DNA of 12,746 bases, taken from positions 66,573-79,318 of the forward strand of contig MU646437.1 in NCBI GenBank assembly GCA_026770585.1, in the 5' to 3' direction. Origin of the DNA: Baffinella frigidus (taxonomy: Eukaryota > Cryptophyceae > Cryptomonadales > Baffinellaceae). Made by a program: the position numbers and the translations under genes. Each line of letters opens with the position of its first letter. Position 1 is the first letter of the stretch. Below are positions 12,709 through 12,746 of this stretch, piece by piece. The notes beneath the pieces were generated by a model, which saw nothing but the letters and a program-made list of their open reading frames with translations, was not told the DNA's origin and ran no database searches.

Positions 12709-12746
12709 CGATGGGCAGGTCGATGACCCCCCACGCTCCCTTCCCC
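12709..12746 (-). CDS. RluA-family pseudouridine synthase, exon cut by the window edge
   Basis: The minus-strand frame from 12745 encodes GKGAWGVIDLPI plus the first base of a Gly codon, then GTAAGC, a strong donor. G-x-I-D-x-P-I-G is the conserved segment that lies in RluA enzymes between the catalytic HRLD region and the T-x-Y-R-V strand. It is in the right order and orientation relative to the exons at 11779, 10572 and 9284. The exon is short and truncated, so on its own it would be weak; its place in the gene supports it. Confidence 0.55.

Overview
The window looks like nuclear DNA from a protist or alga with intron-containing genes. The evidence is GT...AG-bounded protein fragments whose reading phases agree, long degenerate tracts of the TTTAGGG/CCCTAAA telomere-type heptamer, no bacterial-style operons, and many short inverted-repeat elements. 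The heptamer type occurs in plants, several algae and alveolates including chromerids. The species cannot be fixed from sequence alone; a chromerid-like or other algal genome is only a guess.

Left (1-3564, + strand): the 3' half of a split gene for a NYN-domain (LabA/PIN-like nuclease fold) protein. Three exons join in phase: 80-149 carries the VSSDSDFAPL motif, 2237-2290 carries VVGVGRR, and 3226-3564 carries ACHRFFYY, an 11-residue repeat and an acidic tail. The first intron (150-2236) holds broken copies of the first two exons, a MITE, an inverted-repeat element and tandem repeats. The second intron (2291-3225) is almost pure telomere-like repeat.

Middle (4830-6075, - strand): an intact single-exon WD40 beta-propeller gene. 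The DNA just upstream of its ATG is duplicated inside the NYN gene's first intron. From 6200 to 9280 there is no convincing gene. This stretch holds at least four short inverted-repeat element families and a zone rich in CCTAAAGGA words.

Right (9284-12746, - strand): the 3' half of a split RluA-family pseudouridine synthase gene. Exons read, in gene order, GVIDLPIG (window edge), YRLRVV, VLLKPRTGRSHQLRVHL...GDEIY, and the last exon PRLCLHAWRLSF to the stop. The exon with the catalytic aspartate would lie beyond the right edge. One exon is partly duplicated, and the last exon abuts a MITE whose terminal repeat supplies the splice acceptor.

The recurring theme is gene architecture rather than a joint pathway. 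Introns in two unrelated genes begin and end in C-rich telomere-like heptamers on the sense strand, exons are locally duplicated and decayed, and mobile-element ends sit on exon borders. No transcript evidence is available here, so every splice junction is inferred.
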